A stretch of DNA of 64,000 nt from Sulfurovum sp. UBA5198 (GTDB lineage Bacteria; Campylobacterota; Campylobacteria; Campylobacterales; Sulfurovaceae). The translations under genes were made by a program, and so were the position numbers. The first letter of the stretch is position 1. Every line of letters starts with the position of its first letter. The notes below the pieces were generated by a model. That model saw only the letters and a program-made list of their open reading frames with translations. It did no database searches and was not told the DNA's origin. The stretch covers positions 72,568 to 136,567 of the forward strand of contig DHVW01000017.1 of the NCBI GenBank assembly GCA_002412865.1, given 5' to 3'. Positions 36,561-45,825 of the stretch are shown here, in pieces.

Positions 36561-37687
36561 TGTCCGTTTATATCAAAGAAGCCGTAGTGAAATGTGCTTT
36601 AGGGCTGAATGAAGACGAGATACTATGTAGTATAAATAATCCACCAAACTACACAAATGTCACATTTGATTTTGGCTCTGGCAAGTCAAATAAACCGTAC
36701 GCAAAAACAGCAGATTTTTCTGCCACAGACTATGATAAACTACACAATATACTTCATCACGCCATATTAGAGCTAATAGTCAAATCTAGTCTAACAAGTG
36801 AAGAGCTAAAGCAGTGTGGGCTATATATGGGTTCTACATCTATTGATGTATCTTGCACAGAAGTTGCCTACAAAGAAAGTGGCGAATTACCATCAATCGG
36901 TTATACAAAACTGGCTAATATGCTGGCTGAAAGGCTTGGGATTGGTGGTGATGTGATAATGTTTACAAGTGCATGTACTTCATCAGCAAACGCACTACTT
37001 CATGCCAAAAGGGTTATTAGTGACAGAATTATGGATAGGGTGATAGTGGTTGGTTTTGAATTTTACAATGAATTTAGCATATCAGGATTTAGCACTCTTG
37101 GCATACTCTCGGATACTGCGTGCAGATCATTTGATAAAAATCGTGATGGCATAGTTCTAGGAGATGGAGTTGGTGCTATGTTGCTAGAAAAAAATCCAAA
37201 TAGTGAGTATAATTTTGAGTTACTAGGTGGAGCAAATAGATGTGATATATCCTCATCAACTTCTCATAATATAGATGGTAATATGGTCGCTACTACCATA
37301 CAAGATGCCATACTTGATGCTAAAGTATCAGCCTCGCAAATCACGCTTATAAAAGCACATGGTACAGGCAGTCAAAGCAATGATACAGCTGAGGGCAATG
37401 GTATAAAGCTTGTATTTAAAGAGTTGCCAAAAGTATTAGCCTTAAAACCCCTCATTGGTCATACGCTAGGCGGGTGCGGTGCTATCGAGCTTGGAGTGTT
37501 ATATATGACACTAAAAAATGGATTTATACCAAAAACGCAATGCTTCATAACACCAGAAAATGATGGGTTAACTCCAACGACAAAAAAATATGAAGAGAAG
37601 AAATCTGGAGTTGCACTACTAAATCACTTTGGATTTGGTGGCAATGGTTGTGTTATTGCATGTAAATATGGAAATGATAATGAATAA
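36560..37687 (+). CDS. beta-ketoacyl-ACP synthase (ApeO-like), pair 1
   Basis: A 375-aa thiolase-fold condensing enzyme with Cys in TSACTSSANAL, His in KAHGTGSQSNDTA and His in LIGHTLGGCGAIE, so the catalytic triad is complete. It overlaps by 8 bp a ketosynthase-like partner that lacks the catalytic cysteine; together they should form a KS/chain-length-factor heterodimer, as in type II polyketide systems. Confidence 0.91.
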   Translation: MSVYIKEAVVKCALGLNEDEILCSINNPPNYTNVTFDFGSGKSNKPYAKTADFSATDYDKLHNILHHAILELIVKSSLTSEELKQCGLYMGSTSIDVSCTEVAYKESGELPSIGYTKLANMLAERLGIGGDVIMFTSACTSSANALLHAKRVISDRIMDRVIVVGFEFYNEFSISGFSTLGILSDTACRSFDKNRDGIVLGDGVGAMLLEKNPNSEYNFELLGGANRCDISSSTSHNIDGNMVATTIQDAILDAKVSASQITLIKAHGTGSQSNDTAEGNGIKLVFKELPKVLALKPLIGHTLGGCGAIELGVLYMTLKNGFIPKTQCFITPENDGLTPTTKKYEEKKSGVALLNHFGFGGNGCVIACKYGNDNE

Positions 37688-38393
37688 AGTTTATTTGCAT
37701 AATATTTCATGCTATGTTGATAAATCCACAACGCCTCTTGAATATATAAAAAAAGAGTTAGAGAAGCTCAGTGGCGAGAAATTTAGACGCATAAATCGTT
37801 ATATATATTTGGCACTCAGGGGTGTTTTTGGGCTTAAAGATATTAGAAATATTCCAAAAGACACTTCCATATACATAGGTACGCAAAATGGCGTGATAGC
37901 AGAGATTGCGACTATGCTTGACCAAATACATACAGATAAACAACTTCCTATGCCGTTTACATTTATAGCTAGTTCTGTAAATATGGCTAGTTTTTATATA
38001 TCTAGTACACTTGGTATTAATGGCAGTAGCTACACTATATCAAATGATTATGCAGCTTTTGAAATGGCACTTGACATGGCATATAGGGATATAAAAAGAG
38101 GCACTATCCAAACAGCGATAGTTGGCTCAAACGAAGAGAGCGAACCTGTTGCAAAAACAAACGAAGGTGGCGTTTGGTCGCTGATTAGTAACAACAAAAA
38201 TGGTGCAAACGCACAAATTCTATCCATAACTAGATTTGCTAGCTATGATGAAGCTAAAAATAATTTACCTAGTGAATGCGAGTTAGTTCCTATTTGTGAC
38301 ATTGGTGATTTTAAAGACTTTAACCAATGTGCAACTATAAGTAAAATTAGCAAAGAGCGATATATAGTAATTTTGTTTCAGAAGTTAAGCTAG
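37680..38393 (+). CDS. ketosynthase-like chain-length factor (ApeC-like), pair 1
   Basis: A 237-aa protein resembling the N-terminal half of a ketosynthase (Ketoacyl-synt_2 type). The segment at the usual nucleophile position reads SYTISNDYAAFEMALD and contains no cysteine; no C-terminal histidines are present. It is therefore probably a non-catalytic partner of the preceding ketosynthase that sets chain length. The ATG at 37680 overlaps the preceding gene. A longer frame to 37629 lies wholly within that gene and is not used. Confidence 0.82.
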   Translation: MNKVYLHNISCYVDKSTTPLEYIKKELEKLSGEKFRRINRYIYLALRGVFGLKDIRNIPKDTSIYIGTQNGVIAEIATMLDQIHTDKQLPMPFTFIASSVNMASFYISSTLGINGSSYTISNDYAAFEMALDMAYRDIKRGTIQTAIVGSNEESEPVAKTNEGGVWSLISNNKNGANAQILSITRFASYDEAKNNLPSECELVPICDIGDFKDFNQCATISKISKERYIVILFQKLS

Positions 38394-38432
38394 TCATACT
38401 ATAATTTTATAATACCACACAAGGAAAACTGA

Positions 38433-39677
38433 ATGGATAAAAATATTTTAGAATCAGATGTACTAATCATAGGTGGAGGACCTGCAGGCTCAATAGCTGC
38501 TGCGTCATTAGCCCAAAAAGGATACAGTGTAAATATAATCGAGAAAGTAGCATTTCCAAGGTTTGTCATAGGTGAGTCACTATTGCCTAGATGTAGTGAC
38601 TTACTGTTCAAAAATGGTATGCTAGAAGCCGTTGCAGCCCAAGGCTACATGGTGAAACATGGTGCTGCATTTGAGCGAAATGGTGTGTTTGAAAAATACG
38701 ATTTTAGTGAAAATATAGGTCAAGAGTATGGTAGCACTTATCAAGTAAAAAGAGAAGAGTTTGACCATATCTTATTAAAAGAAGCGGTTAGATATGGTGC
38801 AAAACTATATGAAGAGACCGAAGTTACTAGCTACGATGTAGATAGTGTAACAGCAACTGCCAAAGATAAAGATGGGAATGAGCTAGTGTTTAGAGCAAAA
38901 TTTGCAATAGATGCCTCAGGATACGGCAGGGTTTTTCCTAAACTGTTAGGGCTTGATGAACCAAGTGAGCTTCGTACTCGTGACGCTATTTTTACGAGGC
39001 TCACGGGAGACACTAGACCAACTGATGGCACTGATGGATATATCTATATTTATATTCACGGCAATAATGACGCATGGATATGGACTATACCTTTTAGTGA
39101 TGGTGTGACTTCTGTGGGAATAGTATGCACAGATGAGTATTTCAACTCATACAATATGGATAATGAGCAGTTTTGGAATACGATTATAGAAGCAACACCT
39201 GAAGCATCTAAACGATTTAAAAATAGTAAAAAGATAGCACCTGTTGGCAAGATAGATGGCTATAGTGCCAATGTATCTGCAATGCACGGTAAGAATTTTT
39301 GTATGGTTGGAAATGCCACGGAATTCCTAGACCCTGTGTTCTCTTCTGGTGTAACTCTAGCACTAGAATCAGGCGATAGAGCTGCAATGCTGATAGACAA
39401 ACAACTGCGAGGAGAAACCGTAGATTGGGCAGAAGAATATGTAGGCTACATGATGAAAGGCATCAATGTATTTAGAGAGTTTGTAAATGCATGGTACGAT
39501 GGTAGATTGCACGATATATTTTTCCATCCACAAAAGAAAAATCTTATAAAACGCTCTATCTCTTCACTACTTGGTGGATATGTATGGGATGACAAAAATC
39601 TATTTGTCCGTAATCACGACACGGCAATTAATGCTACATTATCAATGCTACCAAAAAATAACAAGGCAAACAAATAA
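38433..39677 (+). CDS. flavin-dependent halogenase-like oxidoreductase
   Basis: This 414-aa flavoprotein has FAD-binding GGGPAGS at residues 14-20 and FPRFVIGESLLP, the hallmark of the halogenase/FAD-monooxygenase family. The halogenase motif WxWxIP is intact (Trp215, Trp217, Pro220), and Lys75 in MVKHGAAF is at the position of the conserved lysine-G-A-F block of variant B halogenases. It could chlorinate or hydroxylate the aryl ring or resorcinol, as in chlorinated flexirubins; geranylgeranyl-reductase-like activity is the alternative. The gene is followed without a gap by a methyltransferase. Confidence 0.82.
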   Translation: MDKNILESDVLIIGGGPAGSIAAASLAQKGYSVNIIEKVAFPRFVIGESLLPRCSDLLFKNGMLEAVAAQGYMVKHGAAFERNGVFEKYDFSENIGQEYGSTYQVKREEFDHILLKEAVRYGAKLYEETEVTSYDVDSVTATAKDKDGNELVFRAKFAIDASGYGRVFPKLLGLDEPSELRTRDAIFTRLTGDTRPTDGTDGYIYIYIHGNNDAWIWTIPFSDGVTSVGIVCTDEYFNSYNMDNEQFWNTIIEATPEASKRFKNSKKIAPVGKIDGYSANVSAMHGKNFCMVGNATEFLDPVFSSGVTLALESGDRAAMLIDKQLRGETVDWAEEYVGYMMKGINVFREFVNAWYDGRLHDIFFHPQKKNLIKRSISSLLGGYVWDDKNLFVRNHDTAINATLSMLPKNNKANK

Positions 39678-40756
39678 TGAATAAATTTTTTGACTCCAGC
39701 AAAATGAGTGCAGCAGATGCACAATATGAAGCACAAAAGATAGCGTTTGCTCCTATCATATTTCAAGTAGCCAGAGTTATGAGAACAAGTGGGATACTAG
39801 AACTTTTACAAAAACACAATGATGGTCTTACTCTTGAGAGCATAGCAGAGATTATGAATATGAGCATATATAGCGTTAGAGTTTTACTTGAAACTTCACT
39901 AAGTGCAAAAATAGTTTCGATTGATGAAAATGAGCTATATAGAAGCACAAAAATAGGTTATTTTTTACTAAATGATGATATGACAAAAGTCAATATGGAT
40001 TTTAATCATTTTGTAAATTTCAAAGGTCTATATGAGCTAGAAAACTCCATAAAAGAGGGTCGTGCATGTGGACTAAAAGAGTTTACAACTGATGAGACTA
40101 TTTACCCTGGATTATCAAAATTACCCCAAGACGCAAAAAAAGCGTGGTTTGATTTTGACCATTTATACTCTGATTCTGCTTTTAGTGATGCTATTAATGT
40201 ATTGAATGAATATGGCATAAAAAAAATACTAGAAATAGGTGGTAATACAGGTAAATTCTCTAGGCTTTTTGTTAGTACGGTAGAAAATTCGCATATCACA
40301 GTTGTGGATTTACCTGGTCAAATTGCTGTTATAAACAAAAACATTAAGGATCTTGGGCTTGAGTTGCAAATCAATACAGTACCTGCAGATATGCTTGATC
40401 TAAGTACAGAGCTTCCTAGTGGATATGATGGCGTGTGGATGAGCCAATTTTTGGACTGTTTTGGAGAGAACGATATTATACGAATACTCCAAAAAGCCTC
40501 CAAAGCACTAAATAAAAATGGTAAGATTTTGATATTAGAGCCACTATGGGATAGGCAAAAGTACGAAACATCAGCTTATTGTATTATCAATACATCACCG
40601 TATTTTACAGCCCTTGCTAATGGCACAAGTAAGATGTTTGGGTACAAAGAGTTGGCACGCTATATACAAAAGGCTGGTCTATCAATCACTGCCGTACATG
40701 ATAATCTAGGTTTTTCACATTCACTACTCGTATGCGAAAAAAGTGAATCAAAATGA
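39677..40756 (+). CDS. SAM-dependent O-methyltransferase (pigment cluster)
   Basis: A 359-aa class I methyltransferase with an N-terminal winged-helix dimerisation domain (about residues 25-110) and a SAM-binding motif ILEIGGNTGKFS near residue 186, then VVDLPGQ. This is the layout of plant-type O-methyltransferases acting on phenols. It probably methylates the aryl head group, as in methoxylated aryl polyenes. Overlaps by one base upstream and 4 bp downstream. Confidence 0.88.
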   Translation: MNKFFDSSKMSAADAQYEAQKIAFAPIIFQVARVMRTSGILELLQKHNDGLTLESIAEIMNMSIYSVRVLLETSLSAKIVSIDENELYRSTKIGYFLLNDDMTKVNMDFNHFVNFKGLYELENSIKEGRACGLKEFTTDETIYPGLSKLPQDAKKAWFDFDHLYSDSAFSDAINVLNEYGIKKILEIGGNTGKFSRLFVSTVENSHITVVDLPGQIAVINKNIKDLGLELQINTVPADMLDLSTELPSGYDGVWMSQFLDCFGENDIIRILQKASKALNKNGKILILEPLWDRQKYETSAYCIINTSPYFTALANGTSKMFGYKELARYIQKAGLSITAVHDNLGFSHSLLVCEKSESK

Positions 40757-41238
40757 TAAAACCAATTATAATCTTGGCAGCTCTTACGCTCGGCTTATTT
40801 GCAAAAGGCGAGTTTACTGAAACTAGATACATTTACGCTCTCAATAAAACTACAATTATAAACGGTTCAATGAGTGTAAACGGGGATAAAACAGTTGTAA
40901 AATATACATCGCCAATCAAAAAAATTCTAACGCAACAAGGGAACAGGCTCACAATAGAGGATTTGAATGCTAAAACTGCCCAAACAGTTGACCTAACAAA
41001 ACGAATGGATATGAACCTATATTTTAGCTTTATGAGAGCTGTTAACAATAAAGATATAGAGTCGCTAAATACGCATTTTAATATAGCTAAAAATAACAAA
41101 TCCTATATCCTGCTCCCAAAAGGAAATGTCAAAAAAGCTATTAATAAAATCGAAATACTTACTAATAAAAAGAGTGATATGGAACTTATGACTATATACT
41201 TCAAGAATAGAGACACTATTGAAATCGAAACACTTTGA
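40753..41238 (+). CDS. LolA-like outer-membrane lipoprotein/lipid carrier protein
   Basis: A 161-aa secreted protein with an N-terminal signal peptide (cleavage near LGLFAKG) and the small beta-rich pattern of LolA-like proteins found next to MMPL exporters in aryl-polyene clusters. It is likely a periplasmic carrier that takes the hydrophobic pigment from the inner-membrane exporter to the outer membrane. It overlaps the MMPL gene. Confidence 0.8.
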   Translation: MIKPIIILAALTLGLFAKGEFTETRYIYALNKTTIINGSMSVNGDKTVVKYTSPIKKILTQQGNRLTIEDLNAKTAQTVDLTKRMDMNLYFSFMRAVNNKDIESLNTHFNIAKNNKSYILLPKGNVKKAINKIEILTNKKSDMELMTIYFKNRDTIEIETL

Positions 41239-43369
41239 GAGAATTAGATTTTTAATCATCTCAGCTGTTATTATAGCATTAAGCTTGTATGCTTTTTCGC
41301 TACATCCACCAGTGGGCGACATATCCAAAGCACTACCTCAAGACAAATCAGCTCAAATACTAAACGACTATAATAAATTTGACTCCACTAAAAAGCTTTT
41401 TGTGATAGTAAATGGGCTTGATGAAGTATCCAAAAAACGAGCCATAGATATAAAATCGAAACTAAAAAAAATAGATGGAGTAAAGAGTGTTTTTTTAGAC
41501 ATAGAAGATATAGATAAAGATAGTACAAACTACCTAGCAAAAAGCTGGTATTACTTGTCAGACTTTAACTCAACCAGACTTTCAAAAGTAGAAATAGAGA
41601 AAAAAATTGCCAAAATAAGTAATGATATGATTAGCGGGGGTATATACGAACAGCTTGATACTAGTGACCCTCTTGGGATATTTACCTCCCCATCCATCAT
41701 ACAAGGTTCACAAAAAGATGGACTGATGATAATAAGCGATGTTGGATATATAATAACGGCTTCTATTGATATACCGACAAGTGATATAGAGAGTTCAAAA
41801 GTACTATATAATGATGTTCACAATACGCTAAAATCATATGGTAGTCAAATCACGATATATAGCCCTAACTTTTATGGTGTAGAAAACTCTGCATTTATCA
41901 AAAATGATATAGAGAAGATTACACTACTCACTATACTAATCTTGGTGCTTGTTTATCTATTGTTGCTTCGTAATAAAACGCTTCTAATATTTAGTATAAC
42001 GACACTATTTCTGTCTGCTACTATCTCACTAGTTGTGCTTGGATTAATATATGATAATGTTTCTATTTTGGTTGTAGCTTTTGGTGCTGGAATTGCTACA
42101 ATCGCTGAGGATTATTTATTTATGATGTATCTCAACAATAACTATAAAACTGGCAAATTCAATAAAGATGTATTTTGGGGTTTCGTGGCGACTGAAATCG
42201 GGCTATTTGCTCTTAGCTTTATAGATTTCCCACTAATGTCACAATTAGCTGTTTTTGCATTTGTATCACTTTTGGTATCATATTTGATTTTTGCATTTAT
42301 CTTTCCAAGACTAAAGTTTTATAGCGAACCGCAAACAAAACAAAGCTGGATAGAAAACATACCAAAATTGCAAAAAATAAATCCATATATTATCCAGTTA
42401 CTATCTATCGGGTTACTATTATATTCAGTTCCAAAGCTTGAGTTTGATTCGAACCTTAGGCATCTTGACTATCAAAATGAGAAATTACTAAAAACAGAAA
42501 AACTGCTTGAGAGTTCGCTAGGGGCGAATAAGCTACCTATTCTCATATATGCAGATACTATTGATGGCGTGATAGATACTGCATCAAAAGTTAGAGCCAT
42601 TGATGCTGATAGCTACACAGTAGCAAATATAGCTACAAGTAAACAAAATGCACAAAAACGAGCTGGCGAAATAAAAGACTATGGTTTTGCGAACTTAAGA
42701 GATGAGATTGAAAAAGTAGCTGTTAAGAGTGGATTTAGAAGTGGCTCATTTAGCGAAGCATATAAGATGGTGGAAACAATCACACCATATAAGTTTGATA
42801 TAAACAAACTATCTACATTTGATATTCAGATACAAAAAAGTGGAAATAAATACATGAGTGTTGGCTACATATCAAAAGAAAAAATACCTGAGTTATCAGC
42901 AATCAGAAACATAGAAATAGTAGATGCTGGTGGGCTGCTATCAAGTAGTGCAACAGATACGCTGAAATCATTTAAGACATTTATGGCTTTAGCTTTTATA
43001 GTTTTAGTGAGTATCGTGATTTTTGTAACCAAACGAAACTCTATTTATGCTCTAAATTTTATACTCTTCCCGACTTCGATTATCGCACTATATCTATCGT
43101 TTTCTGGTAGCTATAATCTGATGCATCTATTTACGATTTTTTTGCTTATGATTTATGGTATTGATTATGGTATATACCTATCTAGCAAAGTAACGGTTTC
43201 ATCACTTAAAGCTGTGATATATTCGTGCATAACAACATTTGCAGGGTTTGGACTACTGGTACTTAGTGATGTATCTGCTGTGTATTCCATCGGTGAGGTT
43301 AGCATAATTGGACTACTGGCAATCGCCTTATTATTCTTTCAAAAACAAACGAGTAAAACAGATGTTTAA
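41219..43369 (+). CDS. MMPL/RND family exporter
   Basis: A 716-aa protein with twelve predicted helices in two halves, each preceded by a periplasmic loop domain, as in MMPL lipid exporters. The first half has FGAGIATIAEDYLFM and the second MIYGIDYGIYLSSK, both with acidic residues in the transmembrane segment. The start is a TTG at 41219 inside the end of lolA, since there is no ATG before the first helix. It should export the pigment together with the LolA-like protein. It overlaps the ligase gene by 8 bp. Confidence 0.88.
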   Translation: MKSKHFERIRFLIISAVIIALSLYAFSLHPPVGDISKALPQDKSAQILNDYNKFDSTKKLFVIVNGLDEVSKKRAIDIKSKLKKIDGVKSVFLDIEDIDKDSTNYLAKSWYYLSDFNSTRLSKVEIEKKIAKISNDMISGGIYEQLDTSDPLGIFTSPSIIQGSQKDGLMIISDVGYIITASIDIPTSDIESSKVLYNDVHNTLKSYGSQITIYSPNFYGVENSAFIKNDIEKITLLTILILVLVYLLLLRNKTLLIFSITTLFLSATISLVVLGLIYDNVSILVVAFGAGIATIAEDYLFMMYLNNNYKTGKFNKDVFWGFVATEIGLFALSFIDFPLMSQLAVFAFVSLLVSYLIFAFIFPRLKFYSEPQTKQSWIENIPKLQKINPYIIQLLSIGLLLYSVPKLEFDSNLRHLDYQNEKLLKTEKLLESSLGANKLPILIYADTIDGVIDTASKVRAIDADSYTVANIATSKQNAQKRAGEIKDYGFANLRDEIEKVAVKSGFRSGSFSEAYKMVETITPYKFDINKLSTFDIQIQKSGNKYMSVGYISKEKIPELSAIRNIEIVDAGGLLSSSATDTLKSFKTFMALAFIVLVSIVIFVTKRNSIYALNFILFPTSIIALYLSFSGSYNLMHLFTIFLLMIYGIDYGIYLSSKVTVSSLKAVIYSCITTFAGFGLLVLSDVSAVYSIGEVSIIGLLAIALLFFQKQTSKTDV

Positions 43370-44573
43370 AATAAAGCTAATAAACGAAGATGGCACAAGC
43401 ACAGCCATCACGCACGATAAAGTCGTCACAAAGACTCAAAATCCAAAAGTCATAATACCCAAAAGCCACAATAAACTTGAACTTGCCGTAGAAATACTAA
43501 GCATCATGGACAGTGGCGATACACCACTGCTTTTTGATAGTAGCATGAAGCAAGTATCAGCGAACGCTGTAAATATGAAATCTAGTATTGACAATGGTGC
43601 CATTGAGCTACCAAGTGATACAAAAGCAATATTTTTCACATCAGGCACAAGTGGAAATCCTACTGGCGTTATAAAAAGCGATTTAAATATCAGTATAGAG
43701 GTAAAAACACACCAAAAATGGCTCAAAGAGTACTCATTCGAGCAATGCCTTACAACCGTTCCTTTTGTACATATATATGGCTTTTTGTTTGGTATCTCCA
43801 TTCCTCATTCCATGGGGCTTGAGGTTGTATGCAAACAAGATTTCCTACCTCACGAAATATTAGAAATCTCAGCACAAAAACCAACTCTATGCATCACAAA
43901 TCCACTATTTATTCGCTCAATGCTGCGTATAAATGCAAATGCTGATTTGAGTAATTCACTCTTTATCTCATCAAGCGGTCCACTTGAATCAAGCGAAGCG
44001 GCATCTTTCGAAGCAAAATTCAACACAACACTAGTGCAACTATACGGCTCAAGCGAAACAGGTGGTATAGCCATTAGAAGAGGTGACACCGTAGAATGGA
44101 GTTTGCTTGATGGGGTAGATATTTCGTGTGATAATGATGGGATTATGGGCGTATCTTCGCCTTTTGTATCTTCATATACATATAACGATAAACTTCACAA
44201 TATTGTGCAACCATTTAACACTACTGATATTATAGAGTTATGCAATGGTGGGTTTAGAGTGATTGGACGAGCCAGTGAGATAGTGAAAATCGGTGGCAAA
44301 CGACTCTCTATCATCGAGATGGAGAGGTTCGTGGAGTCATTTGATGATATTGATGAAGCATTGTTTAGTATCTCATACACTCCATCTAGTCTCAGGGGCG
44401 AGAAGCTATCGTTATCACTCGTCGCCAATGAACAAAAAGTAGATAAAGCCAAGCTAAAAAAAGATATTCATGACCACTTTGGTGGCGTACATATAGAGAG
44501 TAAGATATACTTTGTAGACCAAATCCCAAAGACCTCGCTAGGCAAAAAGATTAGGGAGAATATCTCTCTATAG
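43362..44573 (+). CDS. AMP-binding acyl-ACP ligase (starter activation, ApeH-like)
   Basis: A 403-aa adenylate-forming enzyme with the phosphate loop FFTSGTSGNPTG, the QLYGSSETGG motif and the C-terminal catalytic lysine in KTSLGKKIRE. It is short for the family, like AasS/ApeH-type ligases. It probably activates the cinnamic-type acid made by the ammonia-lyase and loads it onto an ACP. The start is the ATG at 43362, overlapping the MMPL stop. This is the last gene before the cluster is interrupted. Confidence 0.87.
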   Translation: MFKIKLINEDGTSTAITHDKVVTKTQNPKVIIPKSHNKLELAVEILSIMDSGDTPLLFDSSMKQVSANAVNMKSSIDNGAIELPSDTKAIFFTSGTSGNPTGVIKSDLNISIEVKTHQKWLKEYSFEQCLTTVPFVHIYGFLFGISIPHSMGLEVVCKQDFLPHEILEISAQKPTLCITNPLFIRSMLRINANADLSNSLFISSSGPLESSEAASFEAKFNTTLVQLYGSSETGGIAIRRGDTVEWSLLDGVDISCDNDGIMGVSSPFVSSYTYNDKLHNIVQPFNTTDIIELCNGGFRVIGRASEIVKIGGKRLSIIEMERFVESFDDIDEALFSISYTPSSLRGEKLSLSLVANEQKVDKAKLKKDIHDHFGGVHIESKIYFVDQIPKTSLGKKIRENISL

Positions 44574-44585
44574 TCTTGACCTATA

Positions 44586-44627
44586 TCACCATGAAATCAC
44601 TATTTCATCTAATGTGACTGTTGCCAT
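44586..44627 (-). pseudogene. 13-codon remnant of an effector gene start
   Basis: A strong ribosome-binding site (AAAGGA) and ATG are followed by only 13 codons (MATVTLDEIVISW) and a stop, at the edge of the pigment cluster. It is placed exactly where a cassette effector would start, after the membrane-protein gene. The 16 bp covering the ribosome-binding site and start (44627-44642) reappear at 45242-45257 after the next lipoprotein gene. I read it as the leftover 5' end of a lost effector. Confidence 0.45.
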
Positions 44628-44648
44628 TTTTAATTTCCTTTATATATT

Positions 44649-45185
44649 TTATTTTTTATATGATTTAATTATTGATGTTAATATAAGTAGCAATGCGAAG
44701 ACCAACATGCCTTCAAAAGCATTTATGCCAAAACCAACTATGCTTATGCCGGTATCACTTTGAAGCATAGAAAATATAATGTTTCTATTGTTACTGCCTT
44801 TAAATGTTGCCATTGTTCCATAAAAAATACTTGGAAATCCACTTTTGCCAATTAAAAAATCAAATACACCAATTGCAATAAACAATACAGAGCTTCTGAT
44901 TTGACCTGATTTAATTACTATTTCTCCTCTTAAGTATGCCAAATATGCATATGCAACAATAATAGGGACAAATAACCATGAAATAGACATTTCCAAGGCT
45001 ACAGTTTGCGGCAATATACTTGCAGCTGACATCACTTGCACTCCAGGAACGATAGATGACATAAATTCTATTAATGCTTGACAAAACCCACATGAAGCTA
45101 TCGATTCTTCGGTTGTTACAAATGGCATTATTATCAATATGCTAAACACTATCCATAAAACTATATCTTTCTTCCACCTACTCAT
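44649..45185 (-). CDS. unknown membrane protein, first gene of cassette 4 (candidate immunity)
   Basis: A 178-aa protein with about five predicted transmembrane segments and two close cysteines near the start (SCGFCQ). I do not recognise the family. It starts at the ATG at 45185 (MSRWKKD), with AAAGGAG seven bases upstream; the longer frame to 45206 runs into the leader. It is preceded by leader copy L1 and followed by a 13-codon effector remnant. By position it is an immunity-like gene whose effector has been lost. Confidence 0.6.
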   Translation of the reverse strand: MSRWKKDIVLWIVFSILIIMPFVTTEESIASCGFCQALIEFMSSIVPGVQVMSAASILPQTVALEMSISWLFVPIIVAYAYLAYLRGEIVIKSGQIRSSVLFIAIGVFDFLIGKSGFPSIFYGTMATFKGSNNRNIIFSMLQSDTGISIVGFGINAFEGMLVFALLLILTSIIKSYKK

Positions 45186-45244
45186 CTTCACTCCTTTTAT
45201 CTTCAATTAAATTTATTATACTATCTTTGATATTCGACTCCTTT
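45186..45244 (-). promoter_or_regulatory. cassette leader L1 (promoter and ribosome-binding site)
   Basis: One of four near-identical leaders (with 45778-45825, 47985-48044 and 49714-49773). On the minus strand it contains TATAAT (here 45215-45220), an A/T-rich spacer with TTGAAGATAA, and a GGAG ribosome-binding site just before the start codon. Its upstream edge is joined directly to a copy of an effector ribosome-binding site (45242-45257) without an effector gene. Confidence 0.8.
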
Positions 45245-45258
45245 TTAATTTCCTTTAT

Positions 45259-45777
45259 TTAATATTTAAATATTGTTTTAGCTGGATATATCTCATAGAT
45301 TGTGAGATAACTATTCATTCTGAAAATTGGTGGCATGTGTAGCCTATCCTCTTCGCTTGGAGGGTTTGAATTTCTTTGTGGTGTAACTAGGTAAATATAG
45401 AGCTGCTTGCCTTTAATTGTAAAAGTTACTATATGATCTTTAAGGTCCCTAGGCAATCTATCTCGTAGGTCAACTCTATCTTCTAGTACCTCGCCGGTCG
45501 CTTTAATACGCCATTTGACATACAAAAAATCACCACGAAGCATAGGACCATAAGTTCCCACCTGTTGAGGAATCATTGCTCTCTTTAATGATTCCTCTTC
45601 CACTGATGTGCCATGGACTTTTGAGTTGCCATATTTATAGTCCAATATTTTTATATCAGGACTGTCCCGTCTTGCATCAAATTCAAATGTGTGATTTATA
45701 ATAGTTTGTTTTGTGGCACAACCTCCTGCCATGACAACCAAACCCGCTAACAATAAACTTTTCCAAAACTTTTTCAC
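45259..45777 (-). CDS. lipoprotein, first gene of cassette 3 (candidate immunity, orphan)
   Basis: A 172-aa predicted lipoprotein with signal peptide and lipobox VMAGGC (Cys20). The mature part is unlike the other cassette lipoproteins and matches no family I know. It has leader L2 upstream. Directly after its stop is the AAAGGAAATTAAAA effector ribosome-binding site, but the next leader begins where the effector start codon should be. It therefore looks like an orphan immunity gene. Confidence 0.65.
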   Translation of the reverse strand: MKKFWKSLLLAGLVVMAGGCATKQTIINHTFEFDARRDSPDIKILDYKYGNSKVHGTSVEEESLKRAMIPQQVGTYGPMLRGDFLYVKWRIKATGEVLEDRVDLRDRLPRDLKDHIVTFTIKGKQLYIYLVTPQRNSNPPSEEDRLHMPPIFRMNSYLTIYEIYPAKTIFKY

Positions 45778-45825
45778 TTTATACTCCTCTTATCTTCAAT
45801 TAAATTTATTATACTCCTTTGAAAT
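45778..45825 (-). promoter_or_regulatory. cassette leader L2, internally deleted
   Basis: Same leader as L1, L3 and L4, but about 17 bp are missing between two ACT sequences, so that TATTATACT runs straight into CCTTTGAAAT. The TATAAT box (minus strand, 45808-45813) and ribosome-binding site remain. The effector gene of cassette 2 ends inside this leader: its last residues and stop are read through the -10 box. Confidence 0.78.

Noticed and set aside
44591..44608. ATGAAAT-CACT-ATTTCAT hairpin after the ligase gene as a terminator
   Set aside because: The stem is A/T-rich and no T-run follows; it overlaps the effector-start remnant.
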